Of a stretch of DNA of 64,000 nucleotides, positions 25,073 through 32,661 are shown piece by piece. The translations under genes were made by a program, and so were the position numbers. Source of the stretch: Flavobacterium celericrescens. Its GTDB lineage: Bacteria > Bacteroidota > Bacteroidia > Flavobacteriales > Flavobacteriaceae. Positions within the stretch are counted from its first letter, which is position 1. Every line of letters begins with the position of its first letter. Under the pieces are notes generated by a model. It did no database searches. It had not been told where the DNA came from and saw nothing but the letters and a program-made list of their open reading frames with translations. The stretch spans positions 124,001 to 188,000 of the forward strand of contig NZ_JAAJBV010000003.1 in the NCBI RefSeq assembly GCF_011392075.1, read 5' to 3'.

Positions 25073-25097
25073 AAAATCTCCTTCGGGAGATTTTTTT
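25073..25097 (+). terminator. Intrinsic terminator with TTCG tetraloop
   Basis: AAAATCTCC (25073-25081), loop TTCG, GGAGATTTT (25086-25094), then Ts. Confidence 0.88.
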
Positions 25098-25152
25098 ATG
25101 CTTTTCATTTACAGAAAGTTAGAAAAAACGTAATAAAATAGTAGTAAATATC

Positions 25153-25183
25153 TTTGTTTGTAAGAAAAACAATTCTATATTTG
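25153..25183 (+). promoter_or_regulatory. Promoter of tRNA-Tyr
   Basis: TTTG at 25153-25156, 19-bp spacer, TATATTTG at 25176-25183, a full match to the Bacteroidetes -33/-7 consensus. Confidence 0.65.
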
Positions 25184-25214
25184 CAACCGCTTAGTCAAAT
25201 AAGCAAGATGGCTT

Positions 25215-25296
25215 GGGGAGATACTCAAGCGGCCAACGAGGGCGGACTGTAAATCCGCTGATTACATCTTCGCAGGTTCGAATCCTGCTCTCCCCA
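25215..25296 (+). tRNA. tRNA-Tyr (anticodon GTA)
   Basis: Acceptor stem GGGGAGA (25215-25221) pairs with TCTCCCC (25289-25295), discriminator A at 25296. The anticodon arm is GCGGA-CTGTAAA-TCCGC with GTA in the loop. A long variable arm (TGATTACATCTTCG) is as expected for a class II tRNA-Tyr, and the T arm is GCAGG-TTCGAAT-CCTGC. CCA is not encoded. It stands alone with its own promoter and terminator. Confidence 0.97.
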
Positions 25297-25305
25297 CAAA
25301 AAAGT

Positions 25306-25335
25306 AAGCACTTCAAAATTGAAGTGCTTTTTTTA
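25306..25335 (+). terminator. Terminator of the tRNA unit
   Basis: AAGCACTTCAA (25306-25316) pairs with TTGAAGTGCTT (25319-25329), followed by a T-run. Confidence 0.85.
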
Positions 25336-25381
25336 TTTATTTTTACAACGATTAATAGATTTACAAACTAAAAGTAATCTG

Positions 25382-25855
25382 ATGAATATTCGACTTATAT
25401 CTATTGGTAAAACTGATAATAAAGACTTGCAATCATTGATTAATGACTACACAAAACGATTGTCTTTTTATGTGAAATTTGATTTAGAAATTATTCCAGA
25501 TATCAAAAACGTAAAGAATTTATCAGAAACCCAACAAAAAGAAAAAGAAGGCGAACTCATTTTGTCAAAAATCAGTGTAACAGACCAACTTATCTTGTTG
25601 GACGAGAATGGAAAAACATTCAGCAGTGTAGGCTTTTCAGACTATTTGCAAAAGAAAATGAACACTGGAATCAAAACATTAGTTTTTGTTATTGGCGGTC
25701 CATATGGCTTTAGCGAAACCGTTTATCAAAAAGCACAAGGAAAAGTATCTTTATCAGAAATGACATTCTCTCACCAAATGGTACGCTTGTTTGTAATTGA
25801 GCAAATTTATAGAGGATTTACTATTTTACGAAACGAACCGTATCATCATCAGTAG
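25382..25855 (+). CDS. rlmH: 23S rRNA (pseudouridine-1915-N3)-methyltransferase RlmH
   Basis: 157 residues, the usual RlmH length, starting MNIRLISIGKTDNKDLQ at ATG 25382. A TTG in the same frame at 25319 lies inside the upstream terminator and is rejected. The SPOUT-fold knot is visible as LILLDENGKTFSSVGFSDYL, FVIGGPYGFSETVY, LSEMTFSHQMVRLFVIEQIYR and the C terminus LRNEPYHHQ. The enzyme methylates pseudouridine 1915 in helix 69 of the 50S subunit, acting on assembled ribosomes. Confidence 0.97.
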   Translation: MNIRLISIGKTDNKDLQSLINDYTKRLSFYVKFDLEIIPDIKNVKNLSETQQKEKEGELILSKISVTDQLILLDENGKTFSSVGFSDYLQKKMNTGIKTLVFVIGGPYGFSETVYQKAQGKVSLSEMTFSHQMVRLFVIEQIYRGFTILRNEPYHHQ

Positions 25856-25858
25856 TAA

Positions 25859-26242
25859 TTATTTTCCGTGTATAATTTTAATTATCTCATTATTTCTCGA
25901 ATCAAAAATGAATAGGAATGTTCCTCCTAATATCCCTTCCGGTAATGTTCCTGAAATAACCCAATAATTTTCAATTAAATAACACTCGTAAGGTCTCTGT
26001 AATGAGATATTTTCCTCTCCATAAATTTCAAAAAGTATTGGCTCAGCAATTTTTATAGCAGTTATACTATCTTTTATTAATATAGTATCTTCATGTAACT
26101 TTACTTCATTATTTTGATTTAATGCTGCTTTTAATTCTTTTTCAGCAAATTCTTTTCCATGAAAACTTCTTCTTTCTGCTGTCTGTGCGCAACCAAAAAA
26201 AATGATAAAAAAGAAAAATATTATATAAAAACTATTTCTCAT
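25859..26242 (-). CDS. NTF2-fold immunity-like lipoprotein (YbbC/YhhH-like)
   Basis: 127 residues with a very hydrophobic lipoprotein signal (FFFFIIFFGC, lipidated Cys near 18). The domain pattern AEPILFEIYGEENI, RPYECYLIENYWVISGTLP, GGTFLFIFDSRNNEIIKIIHGK closely resembles the NTF2-fold immunity domain found in YbbC/YhhH-type proteins next to polymorphic toxins. No toxin gene is adjacent: the neighbours are RlmH (convergent, 3 bp) and another lipoprotein. It could be an orphan immunity protein or a family member with another role. Confidence 0.7.
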   Translation of the reverse strand: MRNSFYIIFFFFIIFFGCAQTAERRSFHGKEFAEKELKAALNQNNEVKLHEDTILIKDSITAIKIAEPILFEIYGEENISLQRPYECYLIENYWVISGTLPEGILGGTFLFIFDSRNNEIIKIIHGK

Positions 26243-26262
26243 AAAACTTAATTTATTTTACT

Positions 26263-26880
26263 TTAATAAACATAAAACTCCATAATTTTCATTTCAATTT
26301 CTAATGATTGAATAAAAACCATATTTTTAATAAAACTTCCATAATCAGCTGTTTTATCAAAACAAAAATTATAATGCAATGGCTTATCTGTTGGTAAATG
26401 TTCTAAATAGTTTACCAAATCTTCTTTTTTAACTTCTGTCGAATTTACAAAAACCCTATTGCTTTTAGCAAAATAAATATTTACTCCTAATTTTGGTTGT
26501 TCTAACTTAAATTTCACTCTTGTAAAAGGAATAAAAGCTAATTGTTTATGAATGCTGTCTGAATATGAAAAATAATTTTCAGAAGCTTCATTTTTATGTG
26601 CGCTTCCCTCCTTTTTGGCTTGCAATTTCATTATTTCTGGAATCACCAATCGCAATGGTAATCGCTTATCGATATTAAAAATCCAATTGGTAGAACTAAT
26701 CGAATTTTTTCTATTCACTTCCATTAAAGTGTCCTTGGCTTCACTTTTAAAAAACATATAAATTGGCGAATGATCTTCAATTTTATCTACAATTGTTTTT
26801 TCAACTTGTGGTAGCAAAACTTCCTTTTCTGCACAAGAAAACAAACTTATTAAAACAACTATAACAACTATTTTTTTCAT
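26263..26880 (-). CDS. Hypothetical lipoprotein
   Basis: 205 residues with lipobox LFSC (lipidated Cys ~16). The mature domain includes NWIFNIDKRLPLRLVIPEIM and a C-terminal VNYLEHLPTDKPLHYNFCFDKTADYGSFIK region whose layout faintly recalls the periplasmic domain of ExbD-type proteins. That likeness is weak and not used for naming. The start overlaps the folP stop by 4 bp (ATGA), so it is translated with folP. Confidence 0.6.
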   Translation of the reverse strand: MKKIVVIVVLISLFSCAEKEVLLPQVEKTIVDKIEDHSPIYMFFKSEAKDTLMEVNRKNSISSTNWIFNIDKRLPLRLVIPEIMKLQAKKEGSAHKNEASENYFSYSDSIHKQLAFIPFTRVKFKLEQPKLGVNIYFAKSNRVFVNSTEVKKEDLVNYLEHLPTDKPLHYNFCFDKTADYGSFIKNMVFIQSLEIEMKIMEFYVY

Positions 26881-27704
26881 ATTACATTTAATTTACTGAC
26901 TAATTTTATACACTCAACCGCTTCTTTTACATCATGAACACGCAAAATTTTAGCTCCTTTTTGCAACGCAATAGTATTTAAAACTGTTGTTCCATTTAAT
27001 GCTTCTTGTGGCGTAGTTTCTAATACTTTATATATCATTGATTTTCTTGAAACACCAGCTAATAATGTCAATTCTAACATTGAGAAGACTTCCATTTTGT
27101 TTAATACTTCATAATTTTGTTCTACTGTTTTAGCAAAACCAAATCCAGGATCAATAATAATATCTGAAATTCCAAAACTTCTTGCTTTTTGAATTCTTTC
27201 TGAAAAATAGAACGTAATTTCCTTAACAATATCATCATATTTTGTCATACTTTGCATGGTTTGAGGATTTCCACGCATATGCATCATAATGTACGGAACC
27301 TTCAATTCTGCAACTGTAGGTAGCATTTTTTCATCCAACAACCCAGCCGAAATATCATTTACAATTGCAACTCCATGTTCTACAGCCACTTTTGCCACAG
27401 CTGCTCTAAAAGTATCTACAGATAAAACAATATTGGGAAACGTATTTATGAGTTCTTTCACAACCACTTTCAATCGTTCAATTTCTTCTAGTTCCGAGAC
27501 AAATTCTGCGCTAGGTTTACTTGAATAAGCACCAATATCAATAAAATCAGCTCCTTCTGAAAGCATTTTATCTACTTGATGAATAATTGAGTTAATTTCT
27601 CTATGCTTACCTCCATCATAAAACGAGTTGGGTGTCACATTTAAAATACCCATTACTTTTGGCACAGATAAATCGATAAGTGTTCCGCTACAATTGATTG
27701 TCAT
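26877..27704 (-). CDS. folP: Dihydropteroate synthase
   Basis: 275 residues with the family signatures in order: MGILNVTPNSFYDGGKH, ADFIDIGAYSSKPSAEFVS, LSVDTFRAAVAKVAVEHG, NDISAGLLDEKM, YIMMHMRGNPQTMQ, DIIIDPGFGFAKTVEQNYEVL, LLAGVSRKSMIYKVL and a final LRVHDVKEAVECI. It condenses 4-aminobenzoate with the pterin pyrophosphate in folate synthesis; sulfonamides inhibit it. The TGAYSSKP variant reads GAYSSKP here, normal for the group. Followed by a lipoprotein gene with a 4-bp overlap. Confidence 0.97.
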   Translation of the reverse strand: MTINCSGTLIDLSVPKVMGILNVTPNSFYDGGKHREINSIIHQVDKMLSEGADFIDIGAYSSKPSAEFVSELEEIERLKVVVKELINTFPNIVLSVDTFRAAVAKVAVEHGVAIVNDISAGLLDEKMLPTVAELKVPYIMMHMRGNPQTMQSMTKYDDIVKEITFYFSERIQKARSFGISDIIIDPGFGFAKTVEQNYEVLNKMEVFSMLELTLLAGVSRKSMIYKVLETTPQEALNGTTVLNTIALQKGAKILRVHDVKEAVECIKLVSKLNVI

Positions 27705-27801
27705 TTTAAAGTAAGTTATGCTTTACAGCTTACGAAATCGATTTCTCATAAAAACATGAAAATCTTTAATCAATATGCTGTTTTCTTTGTTCTTATTTTT
27801 T

Positions 27802-27809
27802 TACTTTTG
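27802..27809 (+). promoter_or_regulatory. -7 element TACTTTTG
   Basis: Exact TAnnTTTG match 30 bp before the ATG at 27840. It lies downstream of another in-frame ATG (27756), which argues against the longer start. Confidence 0.45.
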
Positions 27810-27839
27810 GAAAAAATTCATACAAATATACAGCAAATA

Positions 27840-28379
27840 ATGTCGAATACTTCTCAACAATACGATAAAGTTATAGCGGTTTGCCGCGAATTATTCAGTA
27901 AAAAAATGAAAGATTACGGAAGTGCGTGGCGCATTTTACGCCTGCCTTCTTTAACCGATCAAATATTCATTAAAGCCCAAAGAATAAGAAGTCTTCAACA
28001 AAACGATATTCGAAAAGTTGCCGAAGACGAAACTTCAGAATTTATTGGAATTATCAATTACTGTATTATGGCACTTATTCAGATTGATAAAGGAATTGTA
28101 GAACAACCCGATATGGATTTTGCAGAAGCTATTGCACTTTATGACGAAAAAGTGGCATTAACTAAAGCTTTAATGGAAGACAAAAACCACGATTATGGGG
28201 AAGCTTGGCGCGAAATGCGTGTGAGTAGTTTAACCGATTTAATTTTACAAAAGTTGCTTCGTGTAAAACAAATTGAAGACAATCAAGGAAAAACACTTGT
28301 TTCTGAAGGGATTGATGCCAACTATCAAGATATGATTAACTATTCTGTTTTTGCTTTAATTTTAATGGAAAATAAATAA
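27840..28379 (+). CDS. DUF1599 protein with two repeats
   Basis: 179 residues from ATG 27840. Two copies of the DUF1599 domain are visible: KMKDYGSAWRILRLPSLTDQ (residues ~20-45) and KNHDYGEAWREMRVSSLTDL (~115-140), each followed by a helix with repeated Arg/Lys-Ile-Gln residues. DUF1599 has been listed as a nucleotide-modification-associated domain, but its biochemical role is unknown to me. No signal peptide when started at 27840. It is divergent from folP, and the DoxX-thioredoxin, thioredoxin and tpiA genes follow on the same strand. Confidence 0.83.
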   Translation: MSNTSQQYDKVIAVCRELFSKKMKDYGSAWRILRLPSLTDQIFIKAQRIRSLQQNDIRKVAEDETSEFIGIINYCIMALIQIDKGIVEQPDMDFAEAIALYDEKVALTKALMEDKNHDYGEAWREMRVSSLTDLILQKLLRVKQIEDNQGKTLVSEGIDANYQDMINYSVFALILMENK

Positions 28380-28440
28380 CAAGTCGTTAACAACGTGTTT
28401 TTAATAGAAGTTGTAATTTTATAAAAATTAAAATTCTCAC

Positions 28441-29526
28441 ATGAAGAAAGAAACTATTTCTTGGATAATTCGCAGTGTTGTAGCAGCGCTTTTTATTGTT
28501 TCTGCTATAGCAAAATTATACCCTTCACCCTATTTTGCAATTTCTACTTTTGAAGTCAAACAGCTCTATTCATTAGGCTTTTCAGCAGATTTTGCTCCTT
28601 ATTTTTCAAGAACATTGATTGGTGTTGAATTTGCTTTAGGTATTTTACTTTTAATCAATCATCATTTAAAAAAAATTACGATTCCAGCTACTATCACATT
28701 GTTAGTTGTTTTTATTATTCACTTGAGTTATGAAACATTTATTAGTGGTAATTCTGGCAATTGTGGCTGTTTTGGCGAATTAATTCCGATGACTCCTGTA
28801 GAAGCCATTATTAAAAACATCATCGCTGTAGGGTTGTTATTTTGGTTATTAAAATTGCTTCCATCTGATGGCAAATCAAATTTTTGGATACTTTCAACAG
28901 TAATTCTTTCAGGAATTTTAAGCATATTTATGTTGGCACCAATGAAATCGATATCAAGCGCGTTATCAAATACTAGTTCAACATTAAATGACAGCATAAC
29001 CACATTAAAACCAGCAACAGATTTCATTTATACAACAGAAACCATTGCTACTGGAGGTGATTCTATTAAATTAAAAGACGGAAAAGAAATTATAGCAGAA
29101 AAGAAAATTGACGAACCCGTTGCCAAAAAATCTGGTTTTGCAAACTTTTTTCCCAACATTGATAAAGACAAAAAAATTCTATGCTTTTTTGCTCCAGGAT
29201 GTGATCACTGCCAAGAAACTGCAAAACAATTGACCGAAATGAAACGCAAAGACAAGTCATTTCCAGATATATCAATTATTTTCATGGATGAAGAAGTGGA
29301 AAAAATTCCAGATTTTTTTACGATTGCTGGTGCCAAATATCCTTATCAAGTAGTTGATGTAATTAGTTTTTGGAATGTATTAGGCAATAGCCGAGACACG
29401 CCAGGTGTAAAATATTTATGGAATGGAAATGAAATAAAATTTTATGACGGAATTAATGCTAATAAATTCAACGCTTCAGAATTAAAGAAAACCATAAAAA
29501 AGAATTATTCGGAATTAAAAAAATAA
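28441..29526 (+). CDS. DoxX/MauE-like membrane protein with thioredoxin-like C-terminal domain (BT_3928-type)
   Basis: 361 residues. Four or five membrane helices (~8-170) include ISAIAKLYPSPYFAIS-like helix 1 and GNSGNCGCFGELIPMTP with CxCF, the MauE/DoxX vitamin K epoxide-like region. A periplasmic segment and a thioredoxin-like domain follow with FAPGCDHCQETAKQL (CxxC motif near residue 257). This two-part architecture is a conserved Bacteroidetes family. It may form or shuffle disulfides in exported proteins, and the next gene encodes another thioredoxin-fold lipoprotein, which fits a redox pair. Confidence 0.8.
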   Translation: MKKETISWIIRSVVAALFIVSAIAKLYPSPYFAISTFEVKQLYSLGFSADFAPYFSRTLIGVEFALGILLLINHHLKKITIPATITLLVVFIIHLSYETFISGNSGNCGCFGELIPMTPVEAIIKNIIAVGLLFWLLKLLPSDGKSNFWILSTVILSGILSIFMLAPMKSISSALSNTSSTLNDSITTLKPATDFIYTTETIATGGDSIKLKDGKEIIAEKKIDEPVAKKSGFANFFPNIDKDKKILCFFAPGCDHCQETAKQLTEMKRKDKSFPDISIIFMDEEVEKIPDFFTIAGAKYPYQVVDVISFWNVLGNSRDTPGVKYLWNGNEIKFYDGINANKFNASELKKTIKKNYSELKK

Positions 29527-29529
29527 ATT

Positions 29530-30030
29530 ATGATGAAAAAAATATTCGTTTTAGCAACATTGCTAATTAGCACATTAGGTTGCGCACAAAAAGAAGAAAC
29601 AAGCTTCAAAAAGGAAGCCTTAAATAATGTAATGGTAACTGTAGAAAACAAGTCAATTACTTTTGCCGAAATTCTAAAAAAATATGAAGGAAAAACCGTT
29701 GTAATAGACATTTGGGCTTCATGGTGTTCAGATTGCATTAAAAGTATGCCAAAAGTAAAAGACCTTCAAAAAAAATACCCTGATGCTACTTACCTATTTA
29801 TTTCAATGGATAAAACCTATGACGCATGGATAAAAGGTATTGAAAAACATGAAATAAATGGCGAGCATTATTTAACTTCAGACGGCATGAAAGGTATTTT
29901 TGGTAAATCTGTAAACTTAGATTGGATTCCTCGTTATATGGTTGTTGACAAAAGTGGAAAAATTGTACTTTACAAAGTAATCGAAGCAGATGACGAAAAA
30001 TTAATTCAAACATTAGATTCATTAAAATAA
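29530..30030 (+). CDS. Thioredoxin-like lipoprotein (TlpA family)
   Basis: 166 residues with lipobox STLGC (lipidated Cys ~18). The thioredoxin domain has WASWCSDCIKSMP as redox motif and a cis-Pro in LDWIPRYMVV. It probably works in the periplasm with the DoxX-thioredoxin protein encoded 3 bp upstream. tpiA follows 4 bp downstream, so these genes share an mRNA. Confidence 0.88.
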   Translation: MMKKIFVLATLLISTLGCAQKEETSFKKEALNNVMVTVENKSITFAEILKKYEGKTVVIDIWASWCSDCIKSMPKVKDLQKKYPDATYLFISMDKTYDAWIKGIEKHEINGEHYLTSDGMKGIFGKSVNLDWIPRYMVVDKSGKIVLYKVIEADDEKLIQTLDSLK

Positions 30031-30034
30031 AATC

Positions 30035-30784
30035 ATGAGAAAAAACATTGTAGCAGGTAACTGGAAAATGCACAAAAATCAGCAAGAAACGATTGCATTA
30101 CTAGAAGAAATTATTGCTAAAAAACCGAACACAACAACAGAGATTATTGTAGCACCAACGTTTGTAAACTTAGCCAAAGCAGTTGAAAAAACAAATGGTC
30201 ACAACATAACAGTAGCTGCTCAAAATATGCACCAAGCTGAAGGTGGTGCTTTTACAGGTGAAATTTCAGCACATATGTTAACTGATATTGGAGTAAATAC
30301 TGTAATATTAGGACATAGTGAAAGACGTGCCTATTTTCATGAAACAGATGCTTTATTAGCTAATAAAGTAGATACCGCTTTAAAACATGAAATGCGTATC
30401 ATTTTTTGTTTTGGAGAAGAATTAAAAGACCGTCAAGACAATAACCATTTTAACGTAGTTGAATATCAATTACGTGATGGATTATTTCATTTAGATAAAA
30501 AAGATTGGGCTAATATTGTTTTAGCATATGAGCCGGTTTGGGCAATTGGAACCGGTGAAACAGCTTCTCCAGATCAAGCACAAGAAATGCACAAATTTAT
30601 TAGAACTTTAGTTGAAAAAGTATATGGTTTTGATATTGCCGATGATTTAACTATTTTATATGGTGGTAGTGTTAAACCTGATAATGCCAAAGAAATCTTT
30701 TCAAAACCTGATGTAGATGGTGGTTTAATAGGTGGTGCGGCCTTAAAAGCAGATGATTTTTTAGCAATTGTAAATGGATTTTAA
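30035..30784 (+). CDS. tpiA: Triosephosphate isomerase
   Basis: 249 residues, normal TIM length. Active-site elements: Asn/Lys in AGNWKMHKN, His in LGHSERR, Glu in LAYEPVWAIGTG, the flexible loop 6 sequence within that segment, and the phosphate-binding YGGSVKPDN and GLIGGAALK. It interconverts dihydroxyacetone phosphate and glyceraldehyde 3-phosphate in glycolysis and gluconeogenesis. It closes a run of co-directional genes and is followed by a strong terminator. Confidence 0.98.
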   Translation: MRKNIVAGNWKMHKNQQETIALLEEIIAKKPNTTTEIIVAPTFVNLAKAVEKTNGHNITVAAQNMHQAEGGAFTGEISAHMLTDIGVNTVILGHSERRAYFHETDALLANKVDTALKHEMRIIFCFGEELKDRQDNNHFNVVEYQLRDGLFHLDKKDWANIVLAYEPVWAIGTGETASPDQAQEMHKFIRTLVEKVYGFDIADDLTILYGGSVKPDNAKEIFSKPDVDGGLIGGAALKADDFLAIVNGF

Positions 30785-30804
30785 TTTGCTATTTGCTTAT
30801 AAAA

Positions 30805-30834
30805 AAAACTCCGATACTACTCGGAGTTTTTTTA
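30805..30834 (+). terminator. Intrinsic terminator
   Basis: AAAACTCCGA (30805-30814) pairs with TCGGAGTTTT (30821-30830), then Ts. Confidence 0.88.
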
Positions 30835-30835
30835 T

Positions 30836-30843
30836 TATTTTTG
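30836..30843 (+). promoter_or_regulatory. -7 element TATTTTTG
   Basis: Exact TAnnTTTG match 16 bp before the DUF1801 gene. Confidence 0.5.
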
Positions 30844-30859
30844 ATTCAAATACATAGCT

Positions 30860-31252
30860 ATGAATTTAGATGTGCAAACTTACAATAGTTCTCAATCAAC
30901 TGAAGACCAGTTAATTTGTGATTTATTAACAAATGAAATAAACTTGCATTTACCTGAAGCCGAAAATAAAATTTGGCATGCACATCCTGTTTGGTTTTTA
31001 GACGGCAATCCAATTGTTGGATACAGTAAACAAAAGAAAGGCATTCGGTTAATGTTTTGGAGTGGAAAATCATTTGAAGAAGATAAACTCAATATTCTAG
31101 GAGCAAAATTTCAAGATGCTTCCATTTATTATAATTCTGTAAACGAAATAAATCGCAAAGATTTAGAAAGTTGGCTCAAAAAATCAAAAGAGATTCAATG
31201 GGATTATAAAAACATTGTAAAACGAAAAGGAGTTTTAGAACGTATTAAATAA
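30860..31252 (+). CDS. DUF1801 (YdhG-like) protein
   Basis: 130 residues, cytosolic. The segment AENKIWHAHPVWFLDGNPIVGYSKQKKGIRLMFWSGKSFE is the typical DUF1801 core, in which an aromatic-rich sheet resembles the frataxin/YdhG fold. No biochemical function is established to my knowledge. Single gene between two hairpins. Confidence 0.8.
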   Translation: MNLDVQTYNSSQSTEDQLICDLLTNEINLHLPEAENKIWHAHPVWFLDGNPIVGYSKQKKGIRLMFWSGKSFEEDKLNILGAKFQDASIYYNSVNEINRKDLESWLKKSKEIQWDYKNIVKRKGVLERIK

Positions 31253-31253
31253 A

Positions 31254-31277
31254 AAACTCTCTATTTCTAGAGAGTTT
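31254..31277 (-). terminator. Terminator, mainly minus strand
   Basis: AAACTCTCTA (31254-31263), loop TTTC, TAGAGAGTTT (31268-31277). On the minus strand TTTTTT follows directly; on the plus strand the T-run is weak. Confidence 0.75.
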
Positions 31278-31280
31278 ATG

Positions 31281-31778
31281 TTATTGTTCTTTTGTTTGTC
31301 TTTCATATAAAACTGTTTCAACTGTTTCAAAATCTGTTGGTTTATCTGGACTCACAAAGTATTTCACTAAAATCTGACCCCACAAATCTCCATTTGAAAA
31401 TTCAGCTATCAACCATCTATGATTTAAAATTTTAGAATTGTTTACTAGAAAAACTTTACCATCTATTGGTTCATAAGGAATTAGTTTATTACCCTTTTTA
31501 TTTTCGTTTAAAACTAACAAATCTTCTTTCACTTTTTCAGCTACTTTTTGATAATCCAATTCATGAGAATAAAAATATTCTTGCGCATCTTCATCACTTT
31601 CTAAAGAAAAATAATTAGCACTTGTCAAACTCATGACTGAATCGCGTGAAATTTTTAAATTAGCTTTTACATTTTCAACCTCTTTTTCTTTTGCATCTAA
31701 TATTTTAGTTGAATTAACATATTGAAAAACATTGAATAACAACGAAAAAACTAAACCATATAAAAAAACATTCTTCAT
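31281..31778 (-). CDS. Hypothetical membrane-anchored protein
   Basis: 165 residues with an uncleaved N-terminal hydrophobic helix (NVFLYGLVFSLLFNVFQYV), a short coiled-coil-like segment (LDAKEKEVENVKANLKISRD) and a soluble domain ending in WGQILVKYFVSPDKPTDFE. Family not recognised. It follows the metallo-hydrolase gene by 6 bp on the minus strand. Confidence 0.65.
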   Translation of the reverse strand: MKNVFLYGLVFSLLFNVFQYVNSTKILDAKEKEVENVKANLKISRDSVMSLTSANYFSLESDEDAQEYFYSHELDYQKVAEKVKEDLLVLNENKKGNKLIPYEPIDGKVFLVNNSKILNHRWLIAEFSNGDLWGQILVKYFVSPDKPTDFETVETVLYERQTKEQ

Positions 31779-31784
31779 AATATA

Positions 31785-32549
31785 TTAAATTAAAATTTCT
31801 AAATTATCGTAAGCAATATAAACTCCTTTTGGAAGCTTTTGTTGAATTTCTTCATGAAAACCAAATAGATGACTGATATGTGTCAAATAGGCTTTATCAG
31901 GCTGCACCAAAGATATAAAATGTAAAACTTCTTCTAAATTAAAATGTGTCGCATGCGGTTCTTCTCGCAAACAATTTATTACCAACACTTTACAGTTCTT
32001 AATTTTCTCAATTTCAGTTGCATCAATTGTTTTTACATCTGTTAAATAAACAAAGTCTTGTATTTTATAACCAAATATTTGCAAATTCCCATGTAAAGCA
32101 TTGATAGGCTCAACTGTAATATCATTAACCAAAAAAGAAACATTTTCTACAACTTCATTTGGAGTAACAGATGGCGCTCCAGGATATTTGTTTTCAGTTT
32201 CAAAAATATAATCAAATCTTTTTTCCAAATTAACCAAAACTCGTCTGTGAGCAAAAATTTTGATATCACCTTGTTTAAAATAGAATGGACGAATATCATC
32301 TAATCCAGCAGTATGATCTGAATGCTCATGAGTAAACAATAATCCGTCAATATGCTGGCATTTTGAAGTAAGCATTTGCTGTCTAAAATCAGGTCCACAA
32401 TCAATAACTATTGAAGTTTCGTCAACTTCTATCCACACGGAAACTCGTAATCGTTTATCACGTGAATCAGAACTTAAACAAACTGAATGTTGGCTTCCAA
32501 TTACTGGAATTCCTTGTGAAGTACCTGTTCCTAAAAAATATACTTTCAA
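31785..32549 (-). CDS. Metallo-beta-lactamase-fold hydrolase (PhnP-like)
   Basis: 254 residues. The metal-binding motif FTHEHSDHTAGLDDIRPF lies near residue 75, with further ligands in DCGPDFR, NALHGN and the final YLTHISHLFG. It begins with MKVYFLGTGTSQGIPVIG, typical of the PhnP/RNase Z-related group of cytosolic phosphodiesterases. The substrate is uncertain; cyclic phosphate or similar diesters are likely. Confidence 0.88.
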   Translation of the reverse strand: MKVYFLGTGTSQGIPVIGSQHSVCLSSDSRDKRLRVSVWIEVDETSIVIDCGPDFRQQMLTSKCQHIDGLLFTHEHSDHTAGLDDIRPFYFKQGDIKIFAHRRVLVNLEKRFDYIFETENKYPGAPSVTPNEVVENVSFLVNDITVEPINALHGNLQIFGYKIQDFVYLTDVKTIDATEIEKIKNCKVLVINCLREEPHATHFNLEEVLHFISLVQPDKAYLTHISHLFGFHEEIQQKLPKGVYIAYDNLEILI

Positions 32550-32600
32550 TTCTTTTTTTACAAAAATAAGAATATTTACCTTATTTTTTCATAAAATGAC

Positions 32601-32608
32601 TAACTTTG
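32601..32608 (+). promoter_or_regulatory. -7 element TAACTTTG
   Basis: Exact TAnnTTTG match 53 bp upstream of the 489-residue gene. Confidence 0.55.
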
Positions 32609-32661
32609 CAAATATTATGTTTTAACGCTAAATGTTAAGAAAAAGCCCAAATTAAACACAT

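Noticed and set aside
25859..26880. Polymorphic toxin-immunity locus
   Set aside because: Only an immunity-like lipoprotein is present; no toxin, Rhs or secretion gene nearby.
29798..30085. Minus-strand frame across the thioredoxin-tpiA junction
   Set aside because: Antisense to two well-supported genes; composition not protein-like.
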